Notes: generated by a model not told the origin, from the letters alone. Counted from the stretch's first letter, positions 27,319-36,617 are shown. The stretch: DNA of 64,000 bases from Dechloromonas sp. TW-R-39-2 (GCF_016864195.1 NZ_CP045202.1:2449001-2513000), one strand, 5' to 3'. Translations and numbers: made by a program.

Positions 27319-28581
27319 TCATTTGGTAACCTTGGCGTCGTTTGCCTGCAAACCCGGCGCTTTCGTTGTCAAAACCGATCGCTGAGCAAGCTGCAACTCG
27401 ATATCAGCGGCAATTTCATGGCTCCGCAAAGGCAAAAGCAGGGTTGAACCAACCGCGTAATAGTGGCCCTCCGGCAATGGATTGGCCTGCGCGATCAGCC
27501 TCACCGGTACGTTATTGCGACGCGCCAGCTCACCTTGGGTGGTCGGCCGCGTGACACGAACGGCACGCCACGAAACCCAGGGGCCGGGGTGACTCCCCAT
27601 GTTGATCACCAGTTGCAGCGCAGCATCGTGCGGCAGCAGCAACTGGGTATGACTGCGACCCACGATGATCGGCGCATTCAGTGATGGATTGAGCGCGATG
27701 AACTTGGCTAGCGGAAGCCCCGCAAGACGTGCCACAAGGCTGACATCAATGTCACGATGCATCTCAACCACGGTGTGGCGGGTCGCATTTTCAATCGGTG
27801 GCAGGGTTATCTTGTAGAAAGCCGGATCGGCAATGACCTTTTTCAAGGCAAAAATACGAGGCACATAGTTACGGGTTTCCTCCGGCAACTTTGCGGCAAG
27901 ATCGTTGAAATTCGGCTTTTTGATGCCGCGAGCCTTGGCACGGTCGACCTCCGCCTGAATGCGTTTTTCACCACAGTTGTAGGCAGCCATGGCCAATGGC
28001 CAGCTATCAAACATGCCATGCAGCATGCTGAGATAATCCAGTGCGGCACGAGTCGAGGTGATCAGCGAACGTCTTTCATCCTGGAAGCGGTCGATGTTCA
28101 ATTCGTAGGTGCGCGCTGTTTTTTCGATGAACTGCCACGCCCCATGCGCCTCGGCATGCGACTGGGCCTCCAGTGTGTAACCTGACTCAACGAAAGGAAC
28201 CAGCACGAGCTCCATCGGCAACTTTCGGCGCTCAACCTCATCGACCACGTAAAACAACAGGTTGGCAGCTCGCGGTGAGGTGTGGTCGAGAAATTTGTCG
28301 GCGGCAAATTTGCGTGCGACACGGATAACCTGAGGGTCTTTCTCCAGATCATCAACCTTGAATCCATGCCTGATGCGATCCCACAAATCATGGTAATGGA
28401 CAGCGGGCGGAGGCGCGTGCGCGAGTATTTCGTGTAGTGGGCCAGGTTCGACTTCAATGGCCTCAGGCTCCAACTGAACGACTTCGGGCTGGATTTCCTC
28501 ATAAGGGGCGTCAAATACCGACGCACAGCCGCCGAGCGTGAGTATGAGCAGAGCCAGAGCAAGGGAATGGCGAAGGTTCAA
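27319..28581 (-). CDS. MltD-like lytic transglycosylase lipoprotein with LysM
   Basis: This predicted outer-membrane lipoprotein cleaves peptidoglycan. From a TTG start at 28581 (AGGA nearby) the protein begins with a signal peptide whose lipobox is LGGC. The GH23 domain has the catalytic Glu in VPFVESGYTLEA, then AHGAWQFIEKTARTYEL and the MAAYNCGEKRIQ motif. One or two weak LysM-like segments follow (about 290-390, including TTQGELARRNNVPVRLIAQAN). The frame is open upstream to 28803, but that part is unconserved and overlaps the lapG region. It is divergent from lapG across a 209-base gap in which I see no convincing site. Confidence 0.85.
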   Translation of the reverse strand: MNLRHSLALALLILTLGGCASVFDAPYEEIQPEVVQLEPEAIEVEPGPLHEILAHAPPPAVHYHDLWDRIRHGFKVDDLEKDPQVIRVARKFAADKFLDHTSPRAANLLFYVVDEVERRKLPMELVLVPFVESGYTLEAQSHAEAHGAWQFIEKTARTYELNIDRFQDERRSLITSTRAALDYLSMLHGMFDSWPLAMAAYNCGEKRIQAEVDRAKARGIKKPNFNDLAAKLPEETRNYVPRIFALKKVIADPAFYKITLPPIENATRHTVVEMHRDIDVSLVARLAGLPLAKFIALNPSLNAPIIVGRSHTQLLLPHDAALQLVINMGSHPGPWVSWRAVRVTRPTTQGELARRNNVPVRLIAQANPLPEGHYYAVGSTLLLPLRSHEIAADIELQLAQRSVLTTKAPGLQANDAKVTK

Positions 28582-28790
28582 ACCGGTATCCTGATTGAAA
28601 CAGATGCCGAAATTGGTTTCGGCAAAGCGGGGCATTCTCCCCTCAGTCCGGCAGATTTGAAATAAGACATTAGTCATATTCCAAGTCTCGCGCAGACGTC
28701 GGTAGCCGATTTCGAACCTGACGGATGTCTGCCCGCCATTCTGCATGTGCCTGTAGAATGGGGAGCTTGCGACGTTAGCTGTTTTTCCGG

Positions 28791-29477
28791 ATGCTTTTTT
28801 CAAAGCGAAATTTTCGATTTCTTGCTGCGCTTGCCCTTGTTGCTGCCACTTTGCCGGTGGTGGCTGGGCTCGTCGATTTTTCGGATAACCTGCTCAACTA
28901 TGTCGCTCGCCAGTTTTCACCGGATGCGCCGAAACGGCTGCTCATCTGGAAACGCCTCTTGACCGACATGAAATCAGCCGAAGCAACAGGCGCGCGCCAG
29001 GGTGACCCCAGAGCCGAAACACTGACTCTCCGCAAAACCAATGAATTCATGAACCAGGTGCCTTATATCAACGATAGTGCGCACTGGGGAAAAGAAGACT
29101 ACTGGGCCACACCGGTTGAAATGCTTAGCTCTTTCGGGGGAGATTGCGAAGATTATTCAATTGCCAAATATTTGTCGCTGAAGGAGCTCGGCATACCCAT
29201 CGAGCGCCTGCGCATCAGTTATGTCAAGGCAACTAGTGTTGGCGAATCCCACATGGTCCTGGCTTACTACCCTCGCCCGGATGCCGACCCGCTAATTCTC
29301 GACAATCTGGTCAAAGAGGTAAAACCAGCCTCACAGCGCCCTGACCTTGAACCTGTTTACAGCTTCAACGATGACGACATCTGGCTCCCCTCAGGAGCGA
29401 CCCGCAAAGGCGGTGCATCCCAGGTGCGCCTGTGGCGTGAATTGCTCGAGAAACTAGCCAAGGAACAGCGGCTTTAA
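28791..29477 (+). CDS. lapG: LapG-like periplasmic cysteine protease (BTLCP family)
   Basis: A 228-residue transglutaminase-like cysteine protease with an N-terminal signal or anchor segment (about 9-27). The catalytic residues are visible as C119 (GGDCEDYS), H154 (GESHMVL) and D171 (LILDNL). In Pseudomonas, LapG cleaves the N-terminus of the adhesin LapA after an Ala in a TAAG or PAAG motif, releasing cells from biofilms, and is held inactive by LapD when c-di-GMP is high (family knowledge). Here it is the only plus-strand gene within a long minus-strand region, and its LapD-like partner is at 14797-16755. No large repeat adhesin is in the window. Confidence 0.93.
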   Translation: MLFSKRNFRFLAALALVAATLPVVAGLVDFSDNLLNYVARQFSPDAPKRLLIWKRLLTDMKSAEATGARQGDPRAETLTLRKTNEFMNQVPYINDSAHWGKEDYWATPVEMLSSFGGDCEDYSIAKYLSLKELGIPIERLRISYVKATSVGESHMVLAYYPRPDADPLILDNLVKEVKPASQRPDLEPVYSFNDDDIWLPSGATRKGGASQVRLWRELLEKLAKEQRL

Positions 29478-29518
29478 AGGAAAAAGACCAAGGGCTATGC
29501 GCTGCCTTGCCTTGGCGG

Positions 29519-30178
29519 TCAGGGCTTGAGCAGCGCAGATTTGTCAAAGCGCTTGGCAATTGCCAGCAAATCACCCTTGGAGTGTGGTCGAGCGTTATCA
29601 ATCATGTCGATCAATTTAGCCTGGCGCGCGGTGCCCGCTTCTTTCCAACGAGCAAAACCTATTTCAGCCAACGTGCGTTGTACGCCAGCCTCTCTGTTGC
29701 CATATTGCCAGGCACGTTCCCATGCCTGCCATAAGGCCTCGTCTTGCCCCCCTTGCAAATGCAGGGCCAGGGACAAGTTAACCCATGCATAAGGTGACAT
29801 CGGTCGATTAACAACAGCCTGCCTGAAATAACTCACCGAATCGGCCAGCATGGCTTGCTCAAGCTCTGGAATGGCCCGGGAACTTGTTGCACGCAAACCG
29901 TAAAGATAGCCAAGATACTCATGCAGCTGCGGATCATTCGGCGTCCAGTGCAACGCTGCAACCAGATCATTGCGCGCAGCTCCCCATTCGATCACGTTGG
30001 GCAAAGGTGATTTGCCACTTTGCCATTGTGTAATCTGCCAGCGAGACTGCATCGATACAGCATCAGCCAACGCAGCACGCAGACCAAAATACAGCGAGGC
30101 ACTGCTAGCAACGAGCAGCAGCCCAATCAGCGCCTGAGCGCCGATACCGAGCGAAGCCTCATTCGGTGCGTCGTTCAT
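29519..30178 (-). CDS. VpsP-like polysaccharide biosynthesis protein (membrane anchor, TPR-like)
   Basis: The 219-residue protein has one N-terminal membrane helix (about 12-36) and then helical, TPR-like periplasmic repeats (for example PNDPQLHEYLGYLYGLRA and PYAWVNLSLALHLQ). It resembles the small VpsP proteins encoded with betaproteobacterial exopolysaccharide operons; that assignment is from layout and general similarity. It is the last gene of the VpsM-Wza-Wzc-CpsB-VpsP operon and overlaps the phosphatase gene by 4 bases. It converges on lapG across a 41-base gap. Confidence 0.7.
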   Translation of the reverse strand: MNDAPNEASLGIGAQALIGLLLVASSASLYFGLRAALADAVSMQSRWQITQWQSGKSPLPNVIEWGAARNDLVAALHWTPNDPQLHEYLGYLYGLRATSSRAIPELEQAMLADSVSYFRQAVVNRPMSPYAWVNLSLALHLQGGQDEALWQAWERAWQYGNREAGVQRTLAEIGFARWKEAGTARQAKLIDMIDNARPHSKGDLLAIAKRFDKSALLKP

Positions 30179-30894
30179 TCCAGACCCAAAATCCGTGCAG
30201 GACGATCCCTGACCATTTGCCAGGCTATTTTTTCACCGACCAATTCCGCAACGGCATCTCTGCCCTCGCCCAGAATGGGAGGACGATGATCGATATTATG
30301 TGCATCACTGGCAATAACGTGAGCCCATTCATTCTGAATCAGCGTTACTGCTGTTTTGCGTGAAGTTTCGCCAAAACGCCCGGCAATAGAACCAGCCGTG
30401 ATCTGCAACCAGCATCCACTATCCACAAAAGGATGAATTTTTTCAGGTTGTGCCATGACTGCCTTGTTCCGCTCAGGATGGGCAATCAATGGACGAATCT
30501 TGAGTTGCAGCAGTTTGTCGACAAACTGCTGGCTCCCGACGGGAATAATTTGGTGCGGGAATTCAAGAAGCATGATGCGATAGCCGTCGACGGTTCCCAG
30601 AAAAGGGATCTCGCCATCCAGGATCAATTCCAGCGACTCGACACTCAGACGAACCTCACCACCGAGGCGAATTTCAAGCGGGATGCCGTGTTCTTTCAGC
30701 TCAGACTGGAATGCATCAACCCGGCTCTCAAGCCCGGAACGTACATTGCTGTAGCGGCCGGGGTGGATGTGTGGCGTCATGACAGCAACCCGGATACCGT
30801 CGTCGACAGCCACTCTGGCCAGAGCAAGCGACTCTTCCAGCGTGGCAGCACCGTCATCGACGCTGTAGAGCAAATGAGAGTGTAGATCGATCAT
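30175..30894 (-). CDS. CpsB/CapC-family (PHP domain) tyrosine-protein phosphatase
   Basis: A 239-residue PHP-fold metallophosphatase. The first metal motif is DLHSHLL (3-9) followed by SVDDGA. TPHIHPG, the HPERN motif near 138 and the C-terminal SDAHN motif complete the metal cluster. Members dephosphorylate the tyrosine cluster of bacterial polysaccharide co-polymerase kinases. It lies 55 bases downstream of such a kinase gene. Many proteobacterial loci use a low-molecular-weight (Wzb) phosphatase instead; the PHP type is the class best known from Gram-positive capsule loci but is found in other phyla. Confidence 0.92.
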   Translation of the reverse strand: MIDLHSHLLYSVDDGAATLEESLALARVAVDDGIRVAVMTPHIHPGRYSNVRSGLESRVDAFQSELKEHGIPLEIRLGGEVRLSVESLELILDGEIPFLGTVDGYRIMLLEFPHQIIPVGSQQFVDKLLQLKIRPLIAHPERNKAVMAQPEKIHPFVDSGCWLQITAGSIAGRFGETSRKTAVTLIQNEWAHVIASDAHNIDHRPPILGEGRDAVAELVGEKIAWQMVRDRPARILGLE

Positions 30895-30949
30895 GCTTTT
30901 CTCCTGCTCCTTCAGTTCAGCTGTGCTATGTCACCACCTGCTGCAACAA

Positions 30950-33211
30950 TCAGGTGTTTGCATCATCGCCATAGACTGTGCCATACCCACCTTGATAGCC
31001 TTTGGTGCCGTAGCCATATTTACCGTAGCCAGAATATTCACCGTAATACTTCTCTGCGTGGGCGAAATCCAGTTTATTCAGTACGACACCCAGTATCTGA
31101 CCATCGGCGCGACGCAGGCGCTGCAACCCCTTGCGAGCAAGCTGATACGGCGTATCAAGTGCCTTGACCACATAAATGACACCGGTAGTCAGGGCGCTGA
31201 TCACCAACGCGTCGCTAACCAGTTCAACCGGCGGGGAGTCGATGATGATGATGTCAAAGGTTTCCGAGAGTTGTGCCAAGGTGTCCTTGAACTTCTGGGA
31301 AAGCAGCAGTTCAAGCGGATTTGGCGGAATGGTCCCGGATGGCAGGATCATCAGGTTGGAACCTTCAACAGTCTGCAAGCATTCTTCCAAGGTTGCCGTT
31401 CCTGACACCAGATTCGACAAGCCTTTGGAGCCCTTACCCAGATCCAGCCCCTTGGAAACAGCAGGACGACGCATGTCCGAATCGATCAGCAGGGTCTTTT
31501 TGGTATGGGCGTGGGCCATTGCCAGATTAATCGAGAATGTTGTCTTGCCCTCACCCGGCAGACTCGAAGTAACAAGCAAAATACGCTTGTCAAGATCGAT
31601 GGCGGAGAGCAGTACCCCGGTCCGCGCCGTGCGGATCGCCTCGGAATAAAGCGATTTTGGCTGATCCAGGAAAAGACGTGCGGTCGACGTCCGCTCAACC
31701 TCGGATTTGTCGAGCAACGGTAACGTCGTCAGCAACGGGTGCTTGAGCTTGGTTTCAATATCTTCAGTCGTCTTCAAGGTGTTATCGAGACGATCCAGCA
31801 ACAAGGAAGACAGGACGCCAATAAACAGACCAAGGACAAAAGCGATCAGAATGATCTGAACTTTTTGTGGTTTGACGGGTTTGTTCGGCACAACAGCAGG
31901 ATCAACGACACGAGCAACTGCCGATTGCAAATCCCCCGCCACGTTGGTTTCCTTGGCACGCTTCATGAACATGTCATACATCTGGCGATTTGACTCGACT
32001 TCGCGGTCAAGCACGCCCAATTCGAATTCCTTGCGGTTGATTGTTTGAACCGAACCACGCGCCGAGGCCATAATGCCCTCAAGCGCACGCTCAGTACCGC
32101 GAGCCGCCTCGTATTCGCGGGTCACACTCGACACGACCATGTCGACCTGCCGCTTGACATTGTCGCGAGCGGCCTTTAACTCGCCTTCACCCTGCAAATA
32201 CTTTGGATGCTCCGTACCGTAACGCTGAGCAATTTCAGAAAGACGGCGCTCTGCTTCGCCTTCCTGCTTTTTTGCCTCACCCACAATGGTGTTTTTGATC
32301 ACGGCAGGCAATGAACTCAGATCTGCACCTTTAGGTGCATTTTTGATCTGGTTGTAAGCATTTTCAGCCTCGGCACGCTTCATCCGTGTTTCGACGAGGC
32401 GCTGGGTAACTTCTTCAATCTGTTTGCCGGCACCACTTTGCGCAGCATTCTTGACGTCGACAATGCCTTCTTTTTCACGGAAAGTTTGCAGCGCACGTTC
32501 AGATTCATCAAGTTTTGTCTTGAGAGATGACAACCGCTCCTGCAGCCAACTACTCGCCTGCTTCGTTACCTTGTAGCGGGCATCAAGGTCATTCTCGATG
32601 TACACATCGGCAACGGCATTCGCCACCAAAGCAGACAACTCTGCATCTTTGGACTCAAAGCTGATTTTGGCAAGTTGGCTCAAACGAATTGGCTCAATCG
32701 TCAATCGCTTGGAAAAGCCAGTGTAAATCGCCTCCGCCAAGGCAAGCTCAGTCCACTCCTTCTTTTCCAGGTCGTCGGTAAATCCCGTACTGGCCAATAT
32801 CGAACCTACCCAAGACTTTGATTTCTCACGAGGATCAAACTCCTCACGCTCCCAAAGCTTGGTCTTGATAATTGCTTTAACAGCGACTTCACGCGATTTG
32901 ATGATTTCGACCTGGGTCTGAAAATACTCACGGTTCTGGGATATGCCGGAGTAAACGTCCTCAATCGACAGAACCTTCGATTTATTGGCTTCGATCAAAA
33001 GCGTGACCGTTGCCCGATACACAGGAGTCATCACGAAGACCACAACTGCTGCCAACAAGGCTACGGCCAAACCAAAAGCGACAATCGCCACTTTTCGCTT
33101 GGTGATACTGCGCCAGTATTCAACGATATCAAGCTTATCGGCGTTATCGGCAGGATCATGCAGAAAAATCTGCTTGTGCTTATTGTGGTCTTGAGTGAGT
33201 TCAGTCGACAT
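30950..33211 (-). CDS. wzc: Polysaccharide co-polymerase tyrosine autokinase (Wzc-like)
   Basis: A 753-residue inner-membrane protein controlling polymer length and export. It has a Wzz domain between two membrane helices (about 37-58 and 440-460), with a long periplasmic coiled-coil and GNVR-type segment. A C-terminal BY-kinase carries Walker A GEGKTTFSINLA, Walker A' LLIDSDMRRPA and Walker B IIIDSPPVE. The extreme C-terminus is an unusually Tyr- and Gly-rich tail of about 35 residues with nine Tyr, the expected autophosphorylation cluster. The adjacent PHP phosphatase probably reverses this. It lies 66 bases after the Wza-like gene. Confidence 0.94.
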   Translation of the reverse strand: MSTELTQDHNKHKQIFLHDPADNADKLDIVEYWRSITKRKVAIVAFGLAVALLAAVVVFVMTPVYRATVTLLIEANKSKVLSIEDVYSGISQNREYFQTQVEIIKSREVAVKAIIKTKLWEREEFDPREKSKSWVGSILASTGFTDDLEKKEWTELALAEAIYTGFSKRLTIEPIRLSQLAKISFESKDAELSALVANAVADVYIENDLDARYKVTKQASSWLQERLSSLKTKLDESERALQTFREKEGIVDVKNAAQSGAGKQIEEVTQRLVETRMKRAEAENAYNQIKNAPKGADLSSLPAVIKNTIVGEAKKQEGEAERRLSEIAQRYGTEHPKYLQGEGELKAARDNVKRQVDMVVSSVTREYEAARGTERALEGIMASARGSVQTINRKEFELGVLDREVESNRQMYDMFMKRAKETNVAGDLQSAVARVVDPAVVPNKPVKPQKVQIILIAFVLGLFIGVLSSLLLDRLDNTLKTTEDIETKLKHPLLTTLPLLDKSEVERTSTARLFLDQPKSLYSEAIRTARTGVLLSAIDLDKRILLVTSSLPGEGKTTFSINLAMAHAHTKKTLLIDSDMRRPAVSKGLDLGKGSKGLSNLVSGTATLEECLQTVEGSNLMILPSGTIPPNPLELLLSQKFKDTLAQLSETFDIIIIDSPPVELVSDALVISALTTGVIYVVKALDTPYQLARKGLQRLRRADGQILGVVLNKLDFAHAEKYYGEYSGYGKYGYGTKGYQGGYGTVYGDDANT

Positions 33212-33277
33212 TCAGTTCAGCCTGATTGCGTGCCCGAAGGCACGCCTGCATTTAAATAACGGGGAAAAGAAAAAAGC

Positions 33278-33874
33278 TTAGAAAAAGCTTTCATCGACAG
33301 TGACAATGTCACCGGGCATCACAAAGGTGTTCAACTCTGCCTTTTGCGAGCGCTGGGATGCATCACCATCCCGAATGATTGAAATCTTGTTGACCGAAGC
33401 ACGTTCCTTGAACCCCCCAGCCAGTGATGCTGCCTTGCGAACAGTCAGACCTGGTTGATACGGATAGCCACCAGGCTTATCAACCATGCCGTTGATGTAA
33501 AACGGACGATACTCTTCAATCTGGACAGAAACCTTCGGATTCACCAGATAGCGCCCCTTCAGGCCACTGGTCACAATTCGCTCCAGGTCACCGGTTGTCA
33601 ACCCCAGAACTTTGACTTCACCCAGTGCAGGATAGGAAACAGACCCGGCATCAGTGAGCCGGATCTTTTCCTTGCTGAGGTCATCTTCGCCGAGGACACG
33701 AATGGTAATTACGTCCCCTGCCGCCAGGCGATAAGTGGACAGCCCCGTCGCAGGAGCTGCACGATCATTACCGGAAAGCGATGGAACATCAGACTGGGCG
33801 TAAGCCAAAGATACAGACAACACCCAAACCATCAACAACCGAAGAAAACCCACAACAAAACCTCGCTTAGACAA
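33278..33874 (-). CDS. Polysaccharide export protein, Wza-like
   Basis: The 198-residue periplasmic or outer-membrane protein carries a Poly_export domain (YRLAAGDVITIRVLGEDDLS onward) and a SLBB domain (FYINGMVDKPGGYPYQPG). The N-terminal signal peptide ends SLAYAQ without a lipobox Cys, unlike E. coli Wza, and the protein is half the length of Wza, lacking its extra domains and C-terminal membrane helix. It must therefore depend on another outer-membrane component, plausibly the beta-barrel encoded 3 bases upstream. It feeds polymer from the Wzc-like protein across the envelope. Confidence 0.9.
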   Translation of the reverse strand: MSKRGFVVGFLRLLMVWVLSVSLAYAQSDVPSLSGNDRAAPATGLSTYRLAAGDVITIRVLGEDDLSKEKIRLTDAGSVSYPALGEVKVLGLTTGDLERIVTSGLKGRYLVNPKVSVQIEEYRPFYINGMVDKPGGYPYQPGLTVRKAASLAGGFKERASVNKISIIRDGDASQRSQKAELNTFVMPGDIVTVDESFF

Positions 33875-33877
33875 AAC

Positions 33878-35287
33878 TTAGAGAACGACTTCAAGGGTTG
33901 CCATCATGACGTCACGCTTGAAGTCATAGGTATCCTGATTGGAATTCCGGTCCGTGCGATTCCAGTCCAGACCAACCCGTGCGCGGTAACCCACTTCGTG
34001 GAAGAAGCCCAGACCATAGTTGTGCGTACTGTCTTCACGCGCATTGCCGGAGTACTGGCTTTTCAACAATCCAAGATTGGCACGGGAAGAAATGTAGCTG
34101 GCCCACTTGTGATTCCACACCAACGTCGTACCACTATTGATCACGTAGTTGCCGATACCGGTCGAATCGGCCGGGGCGCGTGAGCTTTGCAGATCAAACT
34201 GCGAATAAGTCAGTGGCGACCAACGCAAGCCACCTTCCCAGCTGCCCATCGTGGCGTCCTTGCGCGAACCGTCATCAAAATTCTTGTGCGCCTGACCAAC
34301 CTTAATCGTACCCGTAGTTTTCGCGGTGGCCTCCCAAGTCAAGCCTGCATACAGGCGAGTATCGGTATTATCCGAAGTAGAAAGCGGGGAAACGTAGTTA
34401 GCCCACGTGTTGCGAGCCTCGAACACCAAAGAGGTCCGGGGCATGAAACGGTAGAAGAAGCGACCGGACACCGTGGTCAAGTCAACGTCGGACTGGGCCG
34501 TGGTATTGCGATTATTGTCATAACGCTTGCGCATGAAGGAGGTTTCGCCTTCGATGCGACCGATGGCACCTTGTGCACCATAAATCCCCAAGGCACGAAC
34601 CACTGGAGCATGCCAGCGATCGGGTTCCTGCGAACTGGCACGGTCAGTCGAACCGCGCGGGTCGGTCTTGTCCAGATAGCCTACACCCCAGCCAAGACGC
34701 ACTCGGCTGGTGAAATAATTGTCGCCGGCAGCCCAGAATTCGTGATGATTGAAATCATCCGAAGCTGAACTGGTGTAATGCGCGTAGTTACCCAAATAGC
34801 TCAGCGTGTAGCGATCGCCATGAGTCTTGAGTTCAGTTACAAGCTCAGGACGAAGAACGACGAAATCGGAAGATTTTTGATTGGTGTTGGTCCCTAGTAC
34901 ATTGTTGTTACGACCAAAACCAATCATTGCCGCAGGATAAATGAAAATGCCATTATCGAAACGAATCGGACGCCCCTTGGCGGGCGAGGTCATGATTGCG
35001 TTTTCCTGCGCGGGGGTACGACCACCCGCCACACCGGAACCACCCAGCTCATACCCTGTCGTCACCGACTGCTGACCAATGCTGCTACCTGTATCTGCTC
35101 CGCCAAAGAAAAGACCGCCGGCAGCGCCGCTGCTCCAGGTTGTTGTTCCTTCGCCAGCCTCTGCCGTTGGCTTTGCCTTTGCAGCATCTGCTGCCTGAGC
35201 ACCTTCATCGGCGGCATATGCAGAGCTGGACAACAGCCCCAGCGCCAGAATTAGCGTAATGGCGGATCGCGTTTCACGATTAGACAA
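33878..35287 (-). CDS. VpsM/EpsL-like outer-membrane beta-barrel of the exopolysaccharide operon
   Basis: The 469-residue protein has a signal peptide ending SSAYA, a low-complexity Gly/Ala/Thr-rich N-terminal region, and then alternating strands rich in aromatic residues that run to the C-terminus (final residues MATLEVVL), as in an outer-membrane barrel of 14-18 strands. It resembles the VpsM/EpsL-type proteins found beside Wza-like and Wzc-like genes. I chose a TTG start at 35287 with GGGAG seven bases upstream; an ATG at 35314 would add nine residues before the signal peptide. It is the first gene of the export operon. Confidence 0.75.
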   Translation of the reverse strand: MSNRETRSAITLILALGLLSSSAYAADEGAQAADAAKAKPTAEAGEGTTTWSSGAAGGLFFGGADTGSSIGQQSVTTGYELGGSGVAGGRTPAQENAIMTSPAKGRPIRFDNGIFIYPAAMIGFGRNNNVLGTNTNQKSSDFVVLRPELVTELKTHGDRYTLSYLGNYAHYTSSASDDFNHHEFWAAGDNYFTSRVRLGWGVGYLDKTDPRGSTDRASSQEPDRWHAPVVRALGIYGAQGAIGRIEGETSFMRKRYDNNRNTTAQSDVDLTTVSGRFFYRFMPRTSLVFEARNTWANYVSPLSTSDNTDTRLYAGLTWEATAKTTGTIKVGQAHKNFDDGSRKDATMGSWEGGLRWSPLTYSQFDLQSSRAPADSTGIGNYVINSGTTLVWNHKWASYISSRANLGLLKSQYSGNAREDSTHNYGLGFFHEVGYRARVGLDWNRTDRNSNQDTYDFKRDVMMATLEVVL

Positions 35288-35466
35288 AATAACTCTCCCG
35301 AACAGAATAGGCATTCAACAGTCCACGGCGGAGCGTAGACAAACTCCTTGAATTCTAACACCGACGGCATGCGTTTTGTATAAAGTTGTAAATCGACCAC
35401 CACTTATTGTGCACTTGCAGCAAAAATCAAACACAAGCAAAGAAACTGACACGAGGGGCTCTCGCA

Positions 35467-35496
35467 CAAAAAAATCCCCTCATGAAAACAGGGGAT
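35467..35496 (-). terminator. Terminator of the copper-chaperone operon
   Basis: AATCCCCT (35473-35480) pairs with AGGGGATT-like sequence (35490-35496). On the minus strand it is followed by a T run (complement of 35468-35474). The rest of the 35288-35526 gap, upstream of the exopolysaccharide operon, shows no certain promoter. Confidence 0.7.
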
Positions 35497-35526
35497 TGCT
35501 GCGGTCAACAAAACCCCAAGACTGTT

Positions 35527-35997
35527 TTAGTGCTTGTGACTCATGTGATCCATCGGCGCAGGCGCCACGGTTGGTCTAACAACCTTGGCATCGATCACCT
35601 TACTGCTCCCATCATCAAAACTCAGGGTAATCGGGACCACATCCCCCTCTTTCATCGGCGCCTTGAGATCAATCAACATGATGTGCAAACTCCCCGGCTT
35701 GAGCACAGCTTCGGATTTCGACTTGATTTCGATCGCTGACACCGGACGCATTTTCATCACGCCAGCCTCGTTGAGATGAGTATGCAATTCGGTAACCTTG
35801 GAAGCCGAGTTATCCGCCTTCAGGACCTTGACGTCCTTTTCGCCATTATTCTTGATCACCATGAAGGCACCGGTTGCCGGCGCATTGGGCGGCGCCAGAC
35901 GAACATAGGCATCCTGAACCGATACAGTATCGGCAGCACCGGCAAACACACCGGCAGAAAACATCAGGCCGACGGCCAGCAGGGACAGGTGTTTCAT
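35527..35997 (-). CDS. PCuAC-type periplasmic copper chaperone
   Basis: A 156-residue protein with a signal peptide (about 1-20), then the PCuAC fold with the Cu(I) ligand pattern spread over TELHTHLNEAGVMKMRPV (H-M-M) and SLHIMLIDLK, plus a His/Met-rich tail ending DHMSHKH. Such chaperones hand copper to periplasmic CuA or CuB sites. The start at 35997 follows AAGGAG at good spacing. It is the last gene of a three-gene unit divergent from nosZ, so delivery to the CuA or CuZ centre of NosZ, or to cytochrome oxidase, is plausible. Confidence 0.9.
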   Translation of the reverse strand: MKHLSLLAVGLMFSAGVFAGAADTVSVQDAYVRLAPPNAPATGAFMVIKNNGEKDVKVLKADNSASKVTELHTHLNEAGVMKMRPVSAIEIKSKSEAVLKPGSLHIMLIDLKAPMKEGDVVPITLSFDDGSSKVIDAKVVRPTVAPAPMDHMSHKH

Positions 35998-36011
35998 GAG
36001 CAACTTCTCCT

Positions 36012-36617
36012 TTAGGGTTTCTGGTTCAAATACTTACGAATTGCCACAACCACCTGGTCGGGCGGCGTGGCATGAGCAATCTTGCCAAGCAGGGCACCAT
36101 CTGTTCCGACCACATAAGTATCAGAAGTATGATCGACAACATAACCCCCGCCTGCAGTTTCAACTTTCTGGCGAGCATAAAAAACACCATAACGCTTGGC
36201 AATTTCTGCGAGATTTTGTGATGTCCCCGTTGCGCCGATGATTTGTGGATGGAAAAATTCCGCATACTCCTTGAGGCGCCCCGGCGTGTCGCGCTCCGGG
36301 TCGACTGACACAAAAAGCATGGCGACTCGCGCCAACTCGTCCGGAGCCAGTTGCCTTAATCCTTCTGAAGTGGCACTCAAGGATGTCGGACAGATATCCG
36401 GACAATAGGTATATCCAAAATAGAGCAGAACCAGCTTGCCACGAAAATCCTGGAGCGACACAGGACCGGAGGCAGACTCCAGCGTGAAATCCCCCCCCGC
36501 CACTGTCGCAGCTTTTGGCAATTGACGGTCAGGCAATTCAGGATGCCAAAACAAGGCGAGTCCAAGCACCAGCGCAGCAAGGAGACCGGCAATCCCCAGA
36601 AGAATACGTTCTGACAT
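36012..36617 (-). CDS. SCO1/SenC family copper metallochaperone
   Basis: A 201-residue membrane-anchored thioredoxin-fold protein. An N-terminal membrane helix (about 7-25) precedes the periplasmic domain with the CxxxC motif YCPDICP and the distal copper His in VVDHTSDTYVV. SCO proteins assemble the CuA centre of cytochrome oxidase, and related ones serve nitrous oxide reductase. The start codon overlaps the stop of the upstream FixH-like gene (TAATG), indicating coupling. Confidence 0.93.
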   Translation of the reverse strand: MSERILLGIAGLLAALVLGLALFWHPELPDRQLPKAATVAGGDFTLESASGPVSLQDFRGKLVLLYFGYTYCPDICPTSLSATSEGLRQLAPDELARVAMLFVSVDPERDTPGRLKEYAEFFHPQIIGATGTSQNLAEIAKRYGVFYARQKVETAGGGYVVDHTSDTYVVGTDGALLGKIAHATPPDQVVVAIRKYLNQKP

